Source of the DNA: Leucogyrophana mollusca
Taxonomy: Eukaryota; Basidiomycota; Agaricomycetes; Boletales
Assembly: GCA_021014945.1 (NCBI GenBank)
Contig: MU266427.1
Span: forward strand, 31,113-95,112
DNA: 64,000 nucleotides
Direction of reading: 5' to 3'
In this document: one piece after another, positions 47,001 through 61,600 of the stretch
How the letters are laid out: every line of letters begins with the position of its first letter
Position numbering within the stretch: the stretch's first letter is position 1
Program-made: the position numbers and the translations under genes
Notes under the pieces: generated by a model
The model's input: the letters and a program-made list of their open reading frames with translations, nothing else
Databases searched by the model: none
What the model was told of the DNA's origin: nothing

Positions 47001-50000
47001 AGGAATTGTAGCTCTGTGGGGTTCACCGTCAGGCTATCTGACCAGTCGAAGCTGAGGGACTGGACAAATTCGATAATTCGCATTTGTGACTGCCCCATTT
47101 CTCGGAACGGCTGCAGCATCTCGTCTTCCCAATCGAGAGCTTCGTCACTATAGACCTCAGCACCGAAAAGTATTTCAAGGATGTCCATAACTCCTTTATG
47201 GTGGCCTTTATTCGTGAGGACGTGAAGGTCTAACGCAGCAAGATCAAGGATGCGTGAACGGAGACCTATAAAAGCCCGAAGAGCGGAGACACTTGTTGTG
47301 ACGCGGGACCCATCGTTGTATAAGACCTCGATGTAAGGCTCTTCGAGGGTTTCCGGGACTTTAGACGGTATTGCGGCCAAGTGCCGCGCAAAGAAGTCTT
47401 CGCGTGTGCGCAAGTACCGCATTGTCGCCTCCGATGTCCGAGGATGCACGCATAGGTTGTAAATGACGCGGTACAAGCGTTCAGCCAATGCAGGCAGGGT
47501 CAAGAAAAGCGCCTCGGCTTGTAAAGCGACCTTGCGTTCACGCTCTTTGCCTTTTCCTCGCATTCTGGGAACACCTGCGTTCAACAAATCGAGAATGGTG
47601 TGTATGCATGTCCGATGCGCGCCCATTGCGTGAGGATCCTGAATCTGGTGTCCCGTATCTGGTCCGCCAAACAGGAGGAAATGGCCGACATTGGGGAACG
47701 AGCGTCCAGAATCCGTGTTTTGGATCAAAAGGTCAAGAATAGCTAAGCGGATAGCCTGACCGTACGGTTCCTGAGCTTCCCTATCAGGAGCTCCCGCACC
47801 CGTTGACTGATCAGCGTGTGTCTCAGCGGCATCCACGTCATCGAGGTTTTCTACATCGAGGAGCTGCCTGAAACCACTGAGGATGCGATCGGAATCATTG
47901 CTCCTCTCGATCAGCGAAATCAAGTTGTTGATAGAGCCCGAAGACGACAGCTGGGTAATGATCTTCACAGCAAGGAGGACAAGTTCCGGATGGGCAGGAT
48001 ATACGACATAGGCGGCAATGGCCGGAATGTGGTGAGAGCCGTACGACAAGGCCTGGTCGAGCCGAGTGTAGTATGATCGTGAATGGGGGATGCCCACGAA
48101 CTGCGCGCTATCAAATTCAGAAAGCAAGGGTACCAGCACGTCCAGGAAGATGTCTTGAATCTCCAAGACGCGGTGCACAATCCGTAGGACGCGGATGATC
48201 GTGCTCCTGAAATAGGGTTCTTCTTCTGCAAACTCTTTCTCGAATCCTTCCACCCCATCGACCAGATATGACAAGATATTCGCCTGCAAAGGCGAGTTGG
48301 TGAGAATGCGCTTCATTATATCGTAGCCGGGATGAATGAGTAACGGGATGATGGTTTCTCGTTTCAGCTGGAGTTCGTCACCAGACGACACCAATGCCTC
48401 GAGTTCATAGCTGGCCAGAGCGCGCTCGATGAAGGCCATGCAGAGGTCGTTCATCTGCCACCTATCGGACGGTCGAACGTACTCCCGGCGAGGAATATTG
48501 GCGAATACATTGTCAACGACGAACGAGACGTAGGGCCCGATGCCGGGGAGGCGGTACGGCTGACCAAGCGAGTCTGGGACCGTGTTTAGCGGCTCGGAAT
48601 CGGTGACGCGATCTTTCAACGGGATGCGTTTGGGGGTGTGCATGAGGGTGCTGAGCAGCTGCAAGAAAGGTATTGTAGCGGGGTAGAGCTTGTATACAGC
48701 CTCCACCTCATCAAGCTCAACTTCGACACCTTTCACAGGTTGGAGCATACTGGCTCCAATCCTGCTCGTCCCGGCTCGCACATTGATAATCTCGAGCCTC
48801 TCCATTAGAGTCCAAACAGTCTTGCAGACATCTACACCAGGAACACCAGCCCCGGGTTCACAAAATGAAGCAAGTGTGTCGAAAATCGCGCCCTTGAGTT
48901 CGAGGGGGATACCCAGTGGTATGAGCGATACCAAAGTGGGAATGGCGCGGAATTGGGGGTTGCCGGAGACTGCCAGCCTTACCGCTACGGAGCTCAAAAC
49001 CACAGTAGACAGCAGGCGAAGGAAAGACTGGGCGAGGAGAACGTCTTTGGGACCGATGGAGATGTGGTGCTGTGGCTGCGCGGGGGGGTGACTTGACACG
49101 GACTGAGAATTGAAACCACCAAACGGAGTGCTTGCAGTATTTGGTTGCGCTCGCGGACTGCTACTCGGCGCAGCCCATGATTCCAGCAATGCAAATATCA
49201 TGGTCCATGACACCGTCGGCCCTGCATTATAGTGTGAAGAGCCTGCAGCCGCCGGAAGGACGCTTCCAGGAACTACTTCGGCGCCCCCCCTGGCGAGGAA
49301 ATTGTAAGCGAGTTCGCTGCATTGCTGTCCTTTGGCAAGGCCAGACAGCATGTCATACAGGGCCATGGTCATACTAACATCCCGCACTTGAGTCGACCAG
49401 ACTGCCCATTGAAGAAAGGCGGGAAGCTTCCCCGCTGCGCTCTCGGTAATTTCCGGGTAGGTGATGCGACGGCCCTCGAGAATCGGCGCGGCACCCCAGA
49501 ACTGGATAGCTCGCTCTGGGGGAAGAGCTGCGTATAGGAGGCCAACGAAGGAGTAGAGCATTGCGATGTCGTTTCGAGGCGTTGTGGTAGGCTCGGAATC
49601 AGGACCGCTGGGCATGGAAGAACGGAACATTCGGGTGCGATCGGTTCGAGCACTAGCAAGCACGATATCTTCTTGTCTCTGCTTTATCTTGCGCAGTTCA
49701 GAGGAAGCGTAAGTGATGAGGGAGCGAACCAGGGCATCACAGGCGGTTAGGACTGCAAGCTTAAAGTCGTCTGAAGGGGGTTCTCGTAGTTGCTCCTGTT
49801 CTTGTGTTAGCTGCAATGAGCTTGCAAAGGACGTTGGAGGGGAGCTGCGAGTCCTCTTCTGCAGCTGTATGAGAGCAGTCGCAAGATACGTGAAAGCATC
49901 CCCTTGAACAGCATTCCAGATTTGTGTCTCCAGCTCTTCCGTTTTGAAGCCCTCTCGATCTCCTAGCGATGGGTCGCGATGGCGCGTCTCGGCTAAAAAG

Positions 50001-51081
50001 AGCGTCCATTTCAGTAATATGACGGCTTTGAGGCCCCCATCCTTCCACTCCATGGACGACGCAAGCTTTCTTTTCATGTAAGACAGCATCCCCTGATCGG
50101 TAGCTAGCGCGTGCCGCATCTTGTGCCCGGCGGTCGAGGGGTCCACTGAGTCGAAAACAGAAAGGACAGCGGTAAGGATATAGAACGCCATTGGGTCGTT
50201 GGGATTAGCAGACAACCAATCGGTCGCTTTCTGAACCTCAGGTGGGGAAATGTACCCAAGACGGGCAATTTGGAAATAGACAACGGCGAGATATCTTCGT
50301 TCGTATTTGAGGGAGTCATAGCGCGCGTTCAGTATGTCATAACCCAATGACGGGCTTCCACCTGAAAGAACTATCTTGGTCAAGCGTAAACAATGAAGTA
50401 CTAGGTACCTACCCTGACTTGAGGGTGCAGTTGTGTTGCTTGGCGCGCCTTGCTTCGCTCCTTGCGCCCTGACTATCGCAAGCCCAAGATTCTCTGTCTG
50501 GGACATGATCCTATGTGCGAGAGGAACCTCGCCACCTGATACTCGAGTTCCAGGGACGAGTTCAGATCTAACAAATGCGTCGAGTCGGGCGTAGAGCCTC
50601 GGGGCATCTGGGGTCTCGGCTACTTCTGCAGCCTCGAGGATATACCGCAAACAGTCCACGAGATGACGGCGTCTTTGATGGAATTCGACCACGGCCGCCT
50701 CAATAGAGTTGACCGGACCAATGTTAGGGTTCTCCGTCATGATGGAATGCAATATACCAGCGATGTACTTCTCCGAGCATCCTAACTGCTGGGCAAGGAA
50801 GATGGCCTGTTGCGCAAAGTCCGTATTGACTGCGAGAGATCTACCGTTGACCACAATCTTTCCTGTATTTACATCAGGGATAACGCGCTCTCCTGGTCGA
50901 TGTACAAACACTCACCGCTTTGGAGTTCTCGTTGCTCCTGCTGACTGCTGGCTCCGACCTCGAACAGCGCTACCAGTTGAGGCTGGTGGACCATAAGCTC
51001 GTCAAAAAGTTCTTGTTCTCCATGTCCGCGTGAGCTGAGCGTCGTAGACAGTACGTTTCTCAGCCGAGATATTGACTCCAT
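44078..51081 (-). CDS. Nucleoporin Nup192/Nup205, inner ring of the nuclear pore
   Basis: Giant alpha-solenoid scaffold nucleoporin that joins Nic96 and Nup53 in the inner ring. The first exon (from ATG 51081: MESISRLRNVLSTTL) joins over a GT-AG intron to SGKIVVNGRSLAVNTDFAQQ, then one uninterrupted exon of more than 1600 codons. It carries FLAQQLGCSEKYIAGILHS, VAVRLAVSGNPQFRAIPTLV, RLPGIGPYVSFVVDNVFAN and AALDLHVLTNKGHHKGVMDI. A series of short 3' exons follows: TAEDDLNPLYVYEAKMSLF, AERLLEAQILPILAQCEYL, QKRSLIHREYERLKGEAQEE and TTEMLLLLLWRHLVSYTEQ. The last exon (after an intron starting GTGCGTAA) reads TTDTVGGEWQSYQGYIEIMS and ends GLHDELEV. Size is about 2,000 residues, usual for the family. 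The start is uncertain: coding-like sequence continues upstream in frame (FREYQNLWA), so one more 5' exon is possible. Confidence 0.9.
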
Positions 51082-51340
51082 GGCCCACAGATTTTGGTAT
51101 TCGCGGAACAGAGGCCTTCGTCCTGCCAGTGTTGGAATTTCGTGCCACCGTCGCGTTTGAGCCACGTGGGAAACGCCTTCCAAGCAGGGTTGAGGTCCAC
51201 CGGATACCAGGACAGGTCTCCGGGCGGACTTGGAACGTAAGCTTCCCTCGGCCACAACTCGGCCTCGAGGTCGCGTCCCAGTCGCGTGCCATACCTTCTT
51301 CCTGGCTTTCATTTCATCTCTTACTTGTACGTCCTCTGCT
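51082..51340. promoter_or_regulatory. Divergent promoter region, nucleoporin / NAA30
   Basis: 259 bp between head-to-head start codons; no TATA box seen. Part of it may be the nucleoporin 5' UTR or extra coding sequence, since the minus frame stays open. Confidence 0.5.
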
Positions 51341-52159
51341 ATGACTGAGATTGTATACAGACAGTATGTAGGAGAATCTGACTTGCCACATATCATGGCG
51401 CTCGTCCAAAGCGAGCTCAGTGAGCCCTATGTGATATACACCTACCGGTACTTTCTCCATCAATGGTCGGTCTTTCGTTAAGGTTCCCTCTTACACCTGA
51501 TCTTGGACTGATAGCCGTCTCTTTCACGCGATGCAGGCCCCAACTTGCTTTTCTGGTACGTGGAGTCGAAGCCATCCCCTTTCTTCCTGAAACTTACAGT
51601 CAGGCTGCAGGCGATACCTGCGGGATCCGCGGAACCGATAGGCGTCATCGTATGCAAGCAAAGCATGCATAAACATGTCTCGAATAGAGGATACATTGCC
51701 ATGCTTAGCGTTAACAAAGCCTGGCGTAAGCGGGGTGTTGGTATGAAGCTTCTGCTCACTCGTCATATTCACCGCCTTAACCCCCGTTCTGTATGAAATT
51801 ACTTAAAGCTAGCACCCTTGTGCGAAGTTCGGTCGAAGTCATGAAGCGGCACGGAGTAGACGAGGCGCGTGTCCGATTCTGCGGAGTCTCCACGATTTGC
51901 TCATTGTGGGTTTCAGGTCGTCCTCGAGACTGAATATGACAATTCCGCAGCACTGTCGTTGTACGAGTCACTAGGGTTCATTCGTGAGAAGAGGCTTTAC
52001 AGATTCTACTTGAACGGAAAGGATGCTTTTCGTCTGGTGCTTTCCATCCCCCCTTCTTCTGAGCAGGACTCGGATGAAGACATGTCCCCCGGTCGATTCC
52101 CAATGCGTACTCCCTCCCGCAGCCACCGAGTAGCAGCGTACTCGGACGACGAGGGCTGA
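51341..52159 (+). CDS. NAA30: NatC catalytic subunit, N-alpha-acetyltransferase Naa30/Mak3
   Basis: GNAT-fold enzyme that acetylates N-terminal Met when followed by bulky hydrophobic residues, as part of NatC. Exons join as [63 protein letters not shown] and [20 protein letters not shown], the last overlapping the acetyl-CoA loop (family R-x-x-G-x-G/A; here RKRGVAS). The rest is [38 protein letters not shown] and [20 protein letters not shown]. The EPYSIYTYRYF-type N-terminal block and LNG-DA end are specific to Naa30. The E|VVLETE join needs a GC-donor intron (51865-51916, 52 nt). A Ser/Asp-rich tail of about 35 residues follows the fold. Confidence 0.9.
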
Positions 52160-52662
52160 TCGCACCCACCACTCCTACTCCCCGTCTCATTTTCCTCACT
52201 CCAGCCCTCCAACGTTGCTATCGTCGTTTTGTCTATCTCCCCTTCTTCGCGCTCCCCACTCTGTTCGTGTCTCTTCGTTTGAATCTTTCCTTCGTGTTTC
52301 TTCGTCCCTTTCCCATTCCCATCGCATCTCTTTCCCCGAATCTTTCTCCTCATGGTACTCGTCGGGCTTTAGAGCGTCATACCCCTCACACCCGCTCTCG
52401 ATGTGCAACAGTACTATAATCCCTGTAATAGTGTGTACGCGTTAAACACTACATGTACCTAATGTAGACTCTAGAATTCTCCATGTCCTCCAAGGCATTG
52501 CAAGTGTGCGATCTCGACAGACTCGCAATGGCCATCTTTCGCGTACTCGAAATCATCTCCACACAATCCCAAAATAAAATGGCTTCTATTTTATTCATAT
52601 ACACTTTTAGTGGGTACGAGAAGGCAAAAGTATCCGTATCCTCCATACGCATTACCCCCCAC
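52160..52662. other. Convergent intergenic region, pyrimidine-rich on the plus strand
   Basis: Shared 3' flank of the Naa30 and BiP genes. 52166-52340 is strongly C/T-rich on the plus strand. Frames on both strands here reflect the composition; no gene is supported. Confidence 0.5.
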
Positions 52663-55141
<2,479 letters not shown>

Positions 55142-55225
55142 ACGCCGTGACTTGGCGCGGGATGGGCGGCGGAGGGGTTTGATCATGGTGGTGAAGTTGA
55201 TGGATTGGCTGAACTCAGAGTCCCG

Positions 55226-55233
55226 CCTTTTAT
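55226..55233 (-). promoter_or_regulatory. TATA-like box of the BiP gene
   Basis: Minus strand reads ATAAAAGG in a GC-rich setting, 85 bp before ATG 55141. Position is reasonable for a strong, inducible promoter. Confidence 0.5.
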
Positions 55234-55249
55234 GAGTTCAGAAAAGCTT

Positions 55250-55276
55250 GCCACGTCTTTTTTTCGGGACACGTCA
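55250..55276 (-). promoter_or_regulatory. Two UPR-type elements upstream of BiP
   Basis: On the minus strand, TGACGTGT (55269-55276) and GACGTGGC (within 55250-55258) lie about 11 bp apart, close upstream of the TATA-like box. Both carry the ACGTG core bound by Hac1/XBP1-type bZIP factors (consensus TGACGTGG). BiP is the classic target, so control by the unfolded protein response is expected; binding itself is inferred. Confidence 0.55.
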
Positions 55277-56072
55277 ACACTTCGCAGAATTTCCCACGGT
55301 CGATGCAGCACAGAGAGAGCCACTTGCGGCCTTCAAGCTTGTTGCACATGCACTGCCAAGCTGTCTGCAAACAATCAATTACACGACCAGACCACGTAGA
55401 CAGCTCATGCGGGCTGTCTCATGCTGTGCTTTGCGGCTGGCTTCAGCTGAAGCACGTCTCGAAGACAACGCGAGGCATGGGCTGGCTGTAGCCGACTGTA
55501 GCTGCTAGCAGTGCACGAGCGTCGATTTGATAACCTTGGGCTTTAGCAGACGCGATGTACGTATCCAAGCGTCCCGACACAAGTTTAACTATTGTGTCTT
55601 CATGCCAGGGTACCCACGCTGATAATACCCCTGATCAACCACTGAATCTATATCATGTTTATAATCTCCCCGCACTCCCCGCTTTCAATGCATCTGTCCG
55701 TGACTTTATTCTGGGGCGCAGCTACCAGAATGCTGCCCCATTCAGACCCCAGCTGACACTTATCTACCTATCGGGCATGCCAAGGTAATTATGGTCTTCG
55801 TTACATGGCACGCTCATCCACAGACGAATCGCAGTTTTTGCTTCCGTCTTGCGTGCACTGATGCGCCCGAAGAAGTTTTGCATTCCCTCCATTCAAGTGC
55901 TTATCAAGTTAACCGATATCCGTGTGCTATTCTTACCGCTCCAATTAGGCGCCCAAGATAGCCATATAGCTACTCTCCTCCGTGTGATGCTAAGTTCCTC
56001 TCCTCCTTCCTCCCAACCGTACCCTGAGGCTCGTAAGAGTGCACGGCTGGAGCGCGTAAAGTGACCAAACCA

Positions 56073-58565
56073 ATGGAAAAGCGCCAGGACGCGATTGCCC
56101 AGGCAGACGAGGCCTTGTTAGCCCAACTGGGGTATAAGCAGGAATTTAAACGAGCATTCACTCCACTAGAGGTACGTCTGCAACTTCGTGCTCAAGCCAG
56201 TGACAAAGTTACCGACTCGCAGTGGTCGCGCTAGGTGTTTGGGATAGCATTTAGTATCATCGGACTGCTTCCGTCTATCGCGTACGCCCGCGTCTACCCC
56301 GCTCCGTGCCTGACGGGATAACGCTCACGCCCATCTCCATTCCGTATCCAGGTCTGTCCTATTTTACGCCATCCCAAATGGCGGCCCAGCAGCTATGGTC
56401 TGGGGTGTAAGTTTTTCTCGCATGCATTTCGACGTTTGCTCACCCCACGTACCCAGTGGGCCGTAGCAAGCTTGTTCATCCTCTGCGTTGGGATGTCCAT
56501 GGCCGAATTGGGGTCGGCAGCACCAACTTCCGGTGGAGTGCGTTACCGGTAACCTTTCGCGCGCGGGTGATCTCATGTCAAATTCCGTTGTTGAACAGCT
56601 GTATTTCTGGACCCATTCGCTGTCCTCTCCAAGGTGTCGTAATCTTCTCGCGTGGATAGTGGGGTGTGAGTTTGTCGTTTATCTGACCTAGTCATACTGA
56701 GAACGGCGCTCACCGTCGCGGTTTAGACGCGAATACGATCGGCTCCATTGCATCAGTCGGTAAGCTACTAGTAGCCCGGTTTATCTTGCTTGACTTGAGC
56801 AAATTGCAGCTTCCATCGACTGGGGATGTGCGGTGCAAATCACCGCGGCCGCCAGCATTGGCTCCGGCCAGCACTACATGGCCACAAATGCACAGACATT
56901 GTACGCCCAAAAATGTTCTACTCCTTTCAGAAAGGGTCGCCATTTGACATCACCCTCCCAGTGGTGTATTCACCGCCATCGTCCTGACACACGCGATTAT
57001 ATGCTGCCTCGGCACAGCAGTCCTCGCACGGATGCAAACCGTATTCGTCGCCTTGAACATTCTGTGAGTATCCCCCCGCTATGCCGCCATAGTAGAACGA
57101 GTGTGTTGACACGGTCCGTAGCTTATGTCTTGCGGTAATCATCGCGCTCCCCGCTGCGACGCCTGCAGAGTTCAAGAACAGTGCGAGCTATGCACTGGGC
57201 AACTTTACCAACCGTGAGCTTGATGCTTTCGTCGTTCGAATGCCATCTAACGAGGAAACGTCAAAGTTAACGGTTGGCCTGATGGCTATGCGTTCATCCT
57301 CAGCTTCCTCGCTCCCCTGTGGACTATTTGTAAGCGCACGACGGACGAAGCTCAGTACATCGGCATTGAAGAACAATGTTATAGGTTCGTTCGACTCAAG
57401 TGTGCATATCAGCGAGGAGGCCTCCAATGCCGCCACCGCGGTTCCTTGGGCGATAGTAAGTCTAACTCTTTGACCCTGGATCCCACTCACCATAACCCAT
57501 CCCAGGTAAGTGCCATCGGCATAGCAGGCGTGCTTGGCTGGGGTTAGTTGACCATTCCCATTCCGTACGTTCCCGAACCAGCTGACATGTAATCATCGAC
57601 AGCGATCAACGTCTCTCTGGCTTTCTGCATGGGCACAGACCTCAACAATCTGCTCGACAGTCCAATTGGCCAGCCCATGGCGCAGATATTCTTCAACAGC
57701 TTTGGCCAAAACGGTACACTGGCCTTGTGGGCGTTTGTGGTGATCGTACAGTGCGTTCTTCCAAACCCTCCGTCAACCTGCTTTCCCTGACCCTGCCGCA
57801 TATTCAGGTACATGATGGGGTCCAGCATGGTGCGATCGTCCTGCACGGCACCCTCTTATCTCCCAGTGCTAACCTAATATCCCACTCCCAGGTCCTCGCT
57901 GCCTCCCGCCAATCCTTCGCCTTCGCACGTGATGGCGCGCTCCCGTTCTCAGGCTGGCTTTACCGCATGAACGGCTTCACCAAGACACCCGTAAACACCG
58001 TCTGGTTCGTCGCCGTCTTCGCCATCGCACTCGGGCTCCTCTCGTTCGCAGGGACCCAGGCCATCGACGCGATCTTCGCGATCTCGGTGACGGCGCTGTA
58101 CATTGCGTATGCCATACCCATCACTGCGCGATTTGTATTCAAGAATGACTTCAAGCCGGGGCCGTTTAGTCTTGGGGTTATGGTCTGTCCACGCGTTTCG
58201 CAGCGCCTGTGTGTCTGGACTAGCTGACGATTCGTTTGCTGCAGAGTCTGCCGGTGGCGGTGATATCGGTGTCATACATGTGTTTCATGGACATCGTGTT
58301 CTTCTTCCCGACGACCCCGCAGACGGACGTCGCAGATATGAACTATACCGTCGTTGTCCTTGGCGGGGTGATGGCCCTGTCGTTGGTGTGGTATTACTTC
58401 CCCAAATACGGTGGGGTGCACTGGTTCACTGGGCCCGTGGCGAACGTTGGTGCTTCCGAAGGGGGAGTGGCCTGGGATCGGGATTCGTCGACGGAGGAGG
58501 GTTCACAGAATCAAAAGGGGACGCCGGTTGACGTTGGCACGGAGGAGATTTCAGAAAAGAGCTGA
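56073..58565 (+). CDS. APC-family amino-acid/GABA-type permease
   Basis: Proton-coupled amino-acid or amine transporter of the fungal group that includes GABA and choline permeases; substrate not predictable. About twelve membrane spans. Start MEKRQDAIAQADEALLAQLG is followed by YKQEFKRAFTPLEVFGIAFS and IIGLLPSIA (helix 1). The signature SMAELGSAAPTSGGLYFW, IVGYANTIGSIASVASIDWG and a LAPLWTICAFDSSVHISEEA segment typical of this group come next, then MVLAASRQSFAFARDGALPF, TKTPVNTVWFVAVFAIALGL and AISVTALYIAYAIPITARF. The tail is hydrophilic, Ser/Glu-rich and ends GTEEISEKS. About ten introns. The first ATG at 56073 is assumed; a short 5' exon might be missed. Stops 133 bp from the converging ERCC6L2-like gene. 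Confidence 0.9.
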
Positions 58566-58698
58566 TGTACATAGCGTCTTTGCTTGCTACATCCCATAGA
58601 TTTATTCGATTTGATCAGACGATACATGATGGTTCGAACAACAGGACGTGTACAGGCGAGGGAGATAATGCAGCAACAGTTAAGGCTATAGGAACAGT

Positions 58699-61600
58699 TC
58701 ACTTTGTTTTACGGGCGTGCTCATCGAGCTTCGCAAGGATCTCGGCTTGCTCTTCAGCAGACTTACGACCACTGTAAGGTTCGTCATGACCATCAAAATG
58801 AGCAGTGATGCCAGAACGTTGAACTCACAATGTTTGGGCGAAGACGGGTAGGTCGTCGGGGCTATTTATCATGCCAAGTTCAATCATTGCCATTTGCCGA
58901 GACAAGAGTCTAGATGGAAGTCTACTTAGCCAGTTGGTGTGCAAAAGAAATGAGGCTTGCCTGGTGTTTGAGATTGGTGGTGCTTTGTGGTGCCTGCGCT
59001 TGGGAGGCCACTGTGGTTCGGGAGTCTTTGAACGCTGAGAAGTGTCTGCCTTCCCTTCAGCCTTTGCTTTCCTTGCTGCGGCTCTTTGTCGCCTTTTCTC
59101 CTGGGGATTCCGGTTGAGGGCAAGTGAAGGAGCGATGGCAGGGCACATACTTTCAGAGCATTTCGCGAGCGTTCCTCTTCTATGCGGCTAGGTAGAAGCA
59201 CGTCGTCATTGCGATGGCTGTATTTCACGCCAATGGCGTTCAGGGTCTTGTGGATGTCATTTTCTTCTGCTATTTCGGGTGGATCTGCGCCGATCCTTTC
59301 AGCTCAATTGTTTCAAGCGCCGACATAACACTCACCATCGTCGAATAGGAGGGCGCTCAGTCCTCGCAGCTCGGCCTTGGGAGTGTCAATCAGAACAAAA
59401 GTATATTTCTGACCTGGAGGGCGGCACTCACGTCTTCTTTGCTCCCTTTCGCATCCGCCTCGTAGACCCAATCTTCCGCTTTGGATTTACCTTGCTTGTT
59501 GGACTTTCCACCAAGGTGAGCTAGGGCCCAGTCGAGCTCCAAAATTGTTGCCTTCTCGATCTGCGAATGGTGTGAGATTGGGGAGGTCGCTAAGTCGGTG
59601 GTCAAGGGATTTGTAGGGATGCGTGCTTACCGCCATCTTCGTTGCGAGCGTATCCTCGTGCAGCCTGAATATGTTCTTGACGCCAAAGAGTTCTCCTTGC
59701 CGGCTGGTGTCCCCTTGAACGCCTTGGAAGTACCTTAGGCAAAAGTAAGCACGAAACTCTTCACCTAATAATCCAGTCATACACACCTTGTTTGCACGCT
59801 GGCCTGGTATCCGATGGCCATTTGTTGCTGCTTGTACAGCTGACGCGCGTAAATTAATTCCTCGATGGAACCAGCTCCTAGCAGGCGATAAACGAAGACA
59901 TCGCGTGTCTGACCGAAACGATACGCCCTGTCCATCGCCTGCAAATCGTGGGCAGGGTCTAGAGTCCGGCGAGTAAAAGTAATGAGGAAGCTTCAGTGAT
60001 CAGAGACGACGTACTCCAGTTCGGGTCTGTCGCAATAAGAGATGAAATGAACACAGATGGCTTGCTAAGATCATGGAACTTACCAAAGATAACAACTTTG
60101 TTTGCACCAGTGAGATTGAGGCCTGTGCCACCCGCCAGGGTAGATATCAAGAAGATGAAGATATCAGGGTCTTGGTGAAATCGGTCGATCATTGCCATCC
60201 CTACACAAAGCGTCACTGAGGGCCAAGTGACCGAGAGGACGGGCGCACTCACTGTGCTTCGTGGACCCATCCAGCTTTAAGAAACCATAACCTATACGCC
60301 AGCTAAATAGGGCGGTAAATGGTAAGGTGATGAAGACTGACTGTTGTTGTTCAAGTGGAACTCAAGCATCTCAAGCAGCTTGACAGACTTGGTGAAGATG
60401 AGCACCTTGTTCAGACGGTCTTTCCTCCATTCCTTTAACAAAGTATCCAGTACCTGGCATGAAGCGAATGGACCAATCAAATACAGCACTTGTCGTTATT
60501 ACCATTGACTTACAAGCCATTTCCCACAGAACTGAGGTTGAAGCATCGCTGGTCCATACTTGGGTATTGAATGACCAGGGAATGCAACTTCTGCTAATTC
60601 CCGATGGCGGGCGGTCTAGTTTGGCAGCTTCAATCGAGAGGTAAAAAAAAGTCAAAAGCACAATTACCTGTTCTGGACTGTCCGAAGGCGCTGGGAGACA
60701 CGATATCCATTGATGAAGAAAGTAGGAACTGAACGGTAAAAGATCACGTACCAGGCAATATCAGCGCGAGGTGATTCGAGATCTTAATCAGAATCGACAT
60801 ATATTTCAGTACGTCGCCCTTCTCCATGGGATGACAACAGTCCTTGCGCCTGAAAGAAAATGCGTGAGTCGTCCAAAGCATTATAATATTGTTTTTACAT
60901 ACTTCGCCTTGGACCCACATTCACACCGTTCGTCTTTCCGGGTGAGATTCTGAACGGCAGCCATTCCCAGTATACGCTTGTATACCCCGATCTGCATTGT
61001 GGTCAGGGGACAAAACACAACTTCATCCGTTTTAGTCGGCAGCTGCACGGGTCTTGAGAGCTTTGAATTTTAGAACGGAACACGGAGTGTAATACCTGAT
61101 GTTTGATGATGTCCTTGGTTCTGTGGAGAGCTGACATATCCACCCCTCACTCATGTATGAGCGACTTACCTTCGCTTGAAGAATCTGGGTAACAGCTTGT
61201 CTTTCAGCGCGATTGCGACCATCTACGTGGCTCTGAGGTCAGTTGTTATCTCATCCAAGAGTTCTGTACTCACATGTGCCTTGGTCCTTTCTTCCTCCGT
61301 CGCACTTGCAGATTGCCCCATAGTCAGCGGCTTCACCACATACCCCTTCCACTGCTTGCTCGTCCCCAGCCTTCCCGGATTCGTCCAGTCCAAAATTGTC
61401 CACATTTCCATGTACGAATTCTGGATCGTCGTGCCCGTCAAGCCAAAGCGTCGCATACAGGTGAACTGATTGTACGCCGCAGTAACTTTGGAATTGGGAT
61501 TCTTCACGCGATGCACTTCGTCGACGATGATGGTCGACCATGCCAGGTCGTCCAGCTGTGAAATATCTCGACGAGCGATATCAAATGACGTGATAACTGC

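Larger units (their letters stand above)
55187..56072. other. Divergent intergenic region, BiP / amino-acid permease
   Basis: Head-to-head spacer of nearly 0.9 kb. The left 100 bp hold the BiP TATA-like and UPR-type sites listed separately. Right part: short frames only; an unseen first exon of the permease gene could lie here. Confidence 0.45.
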
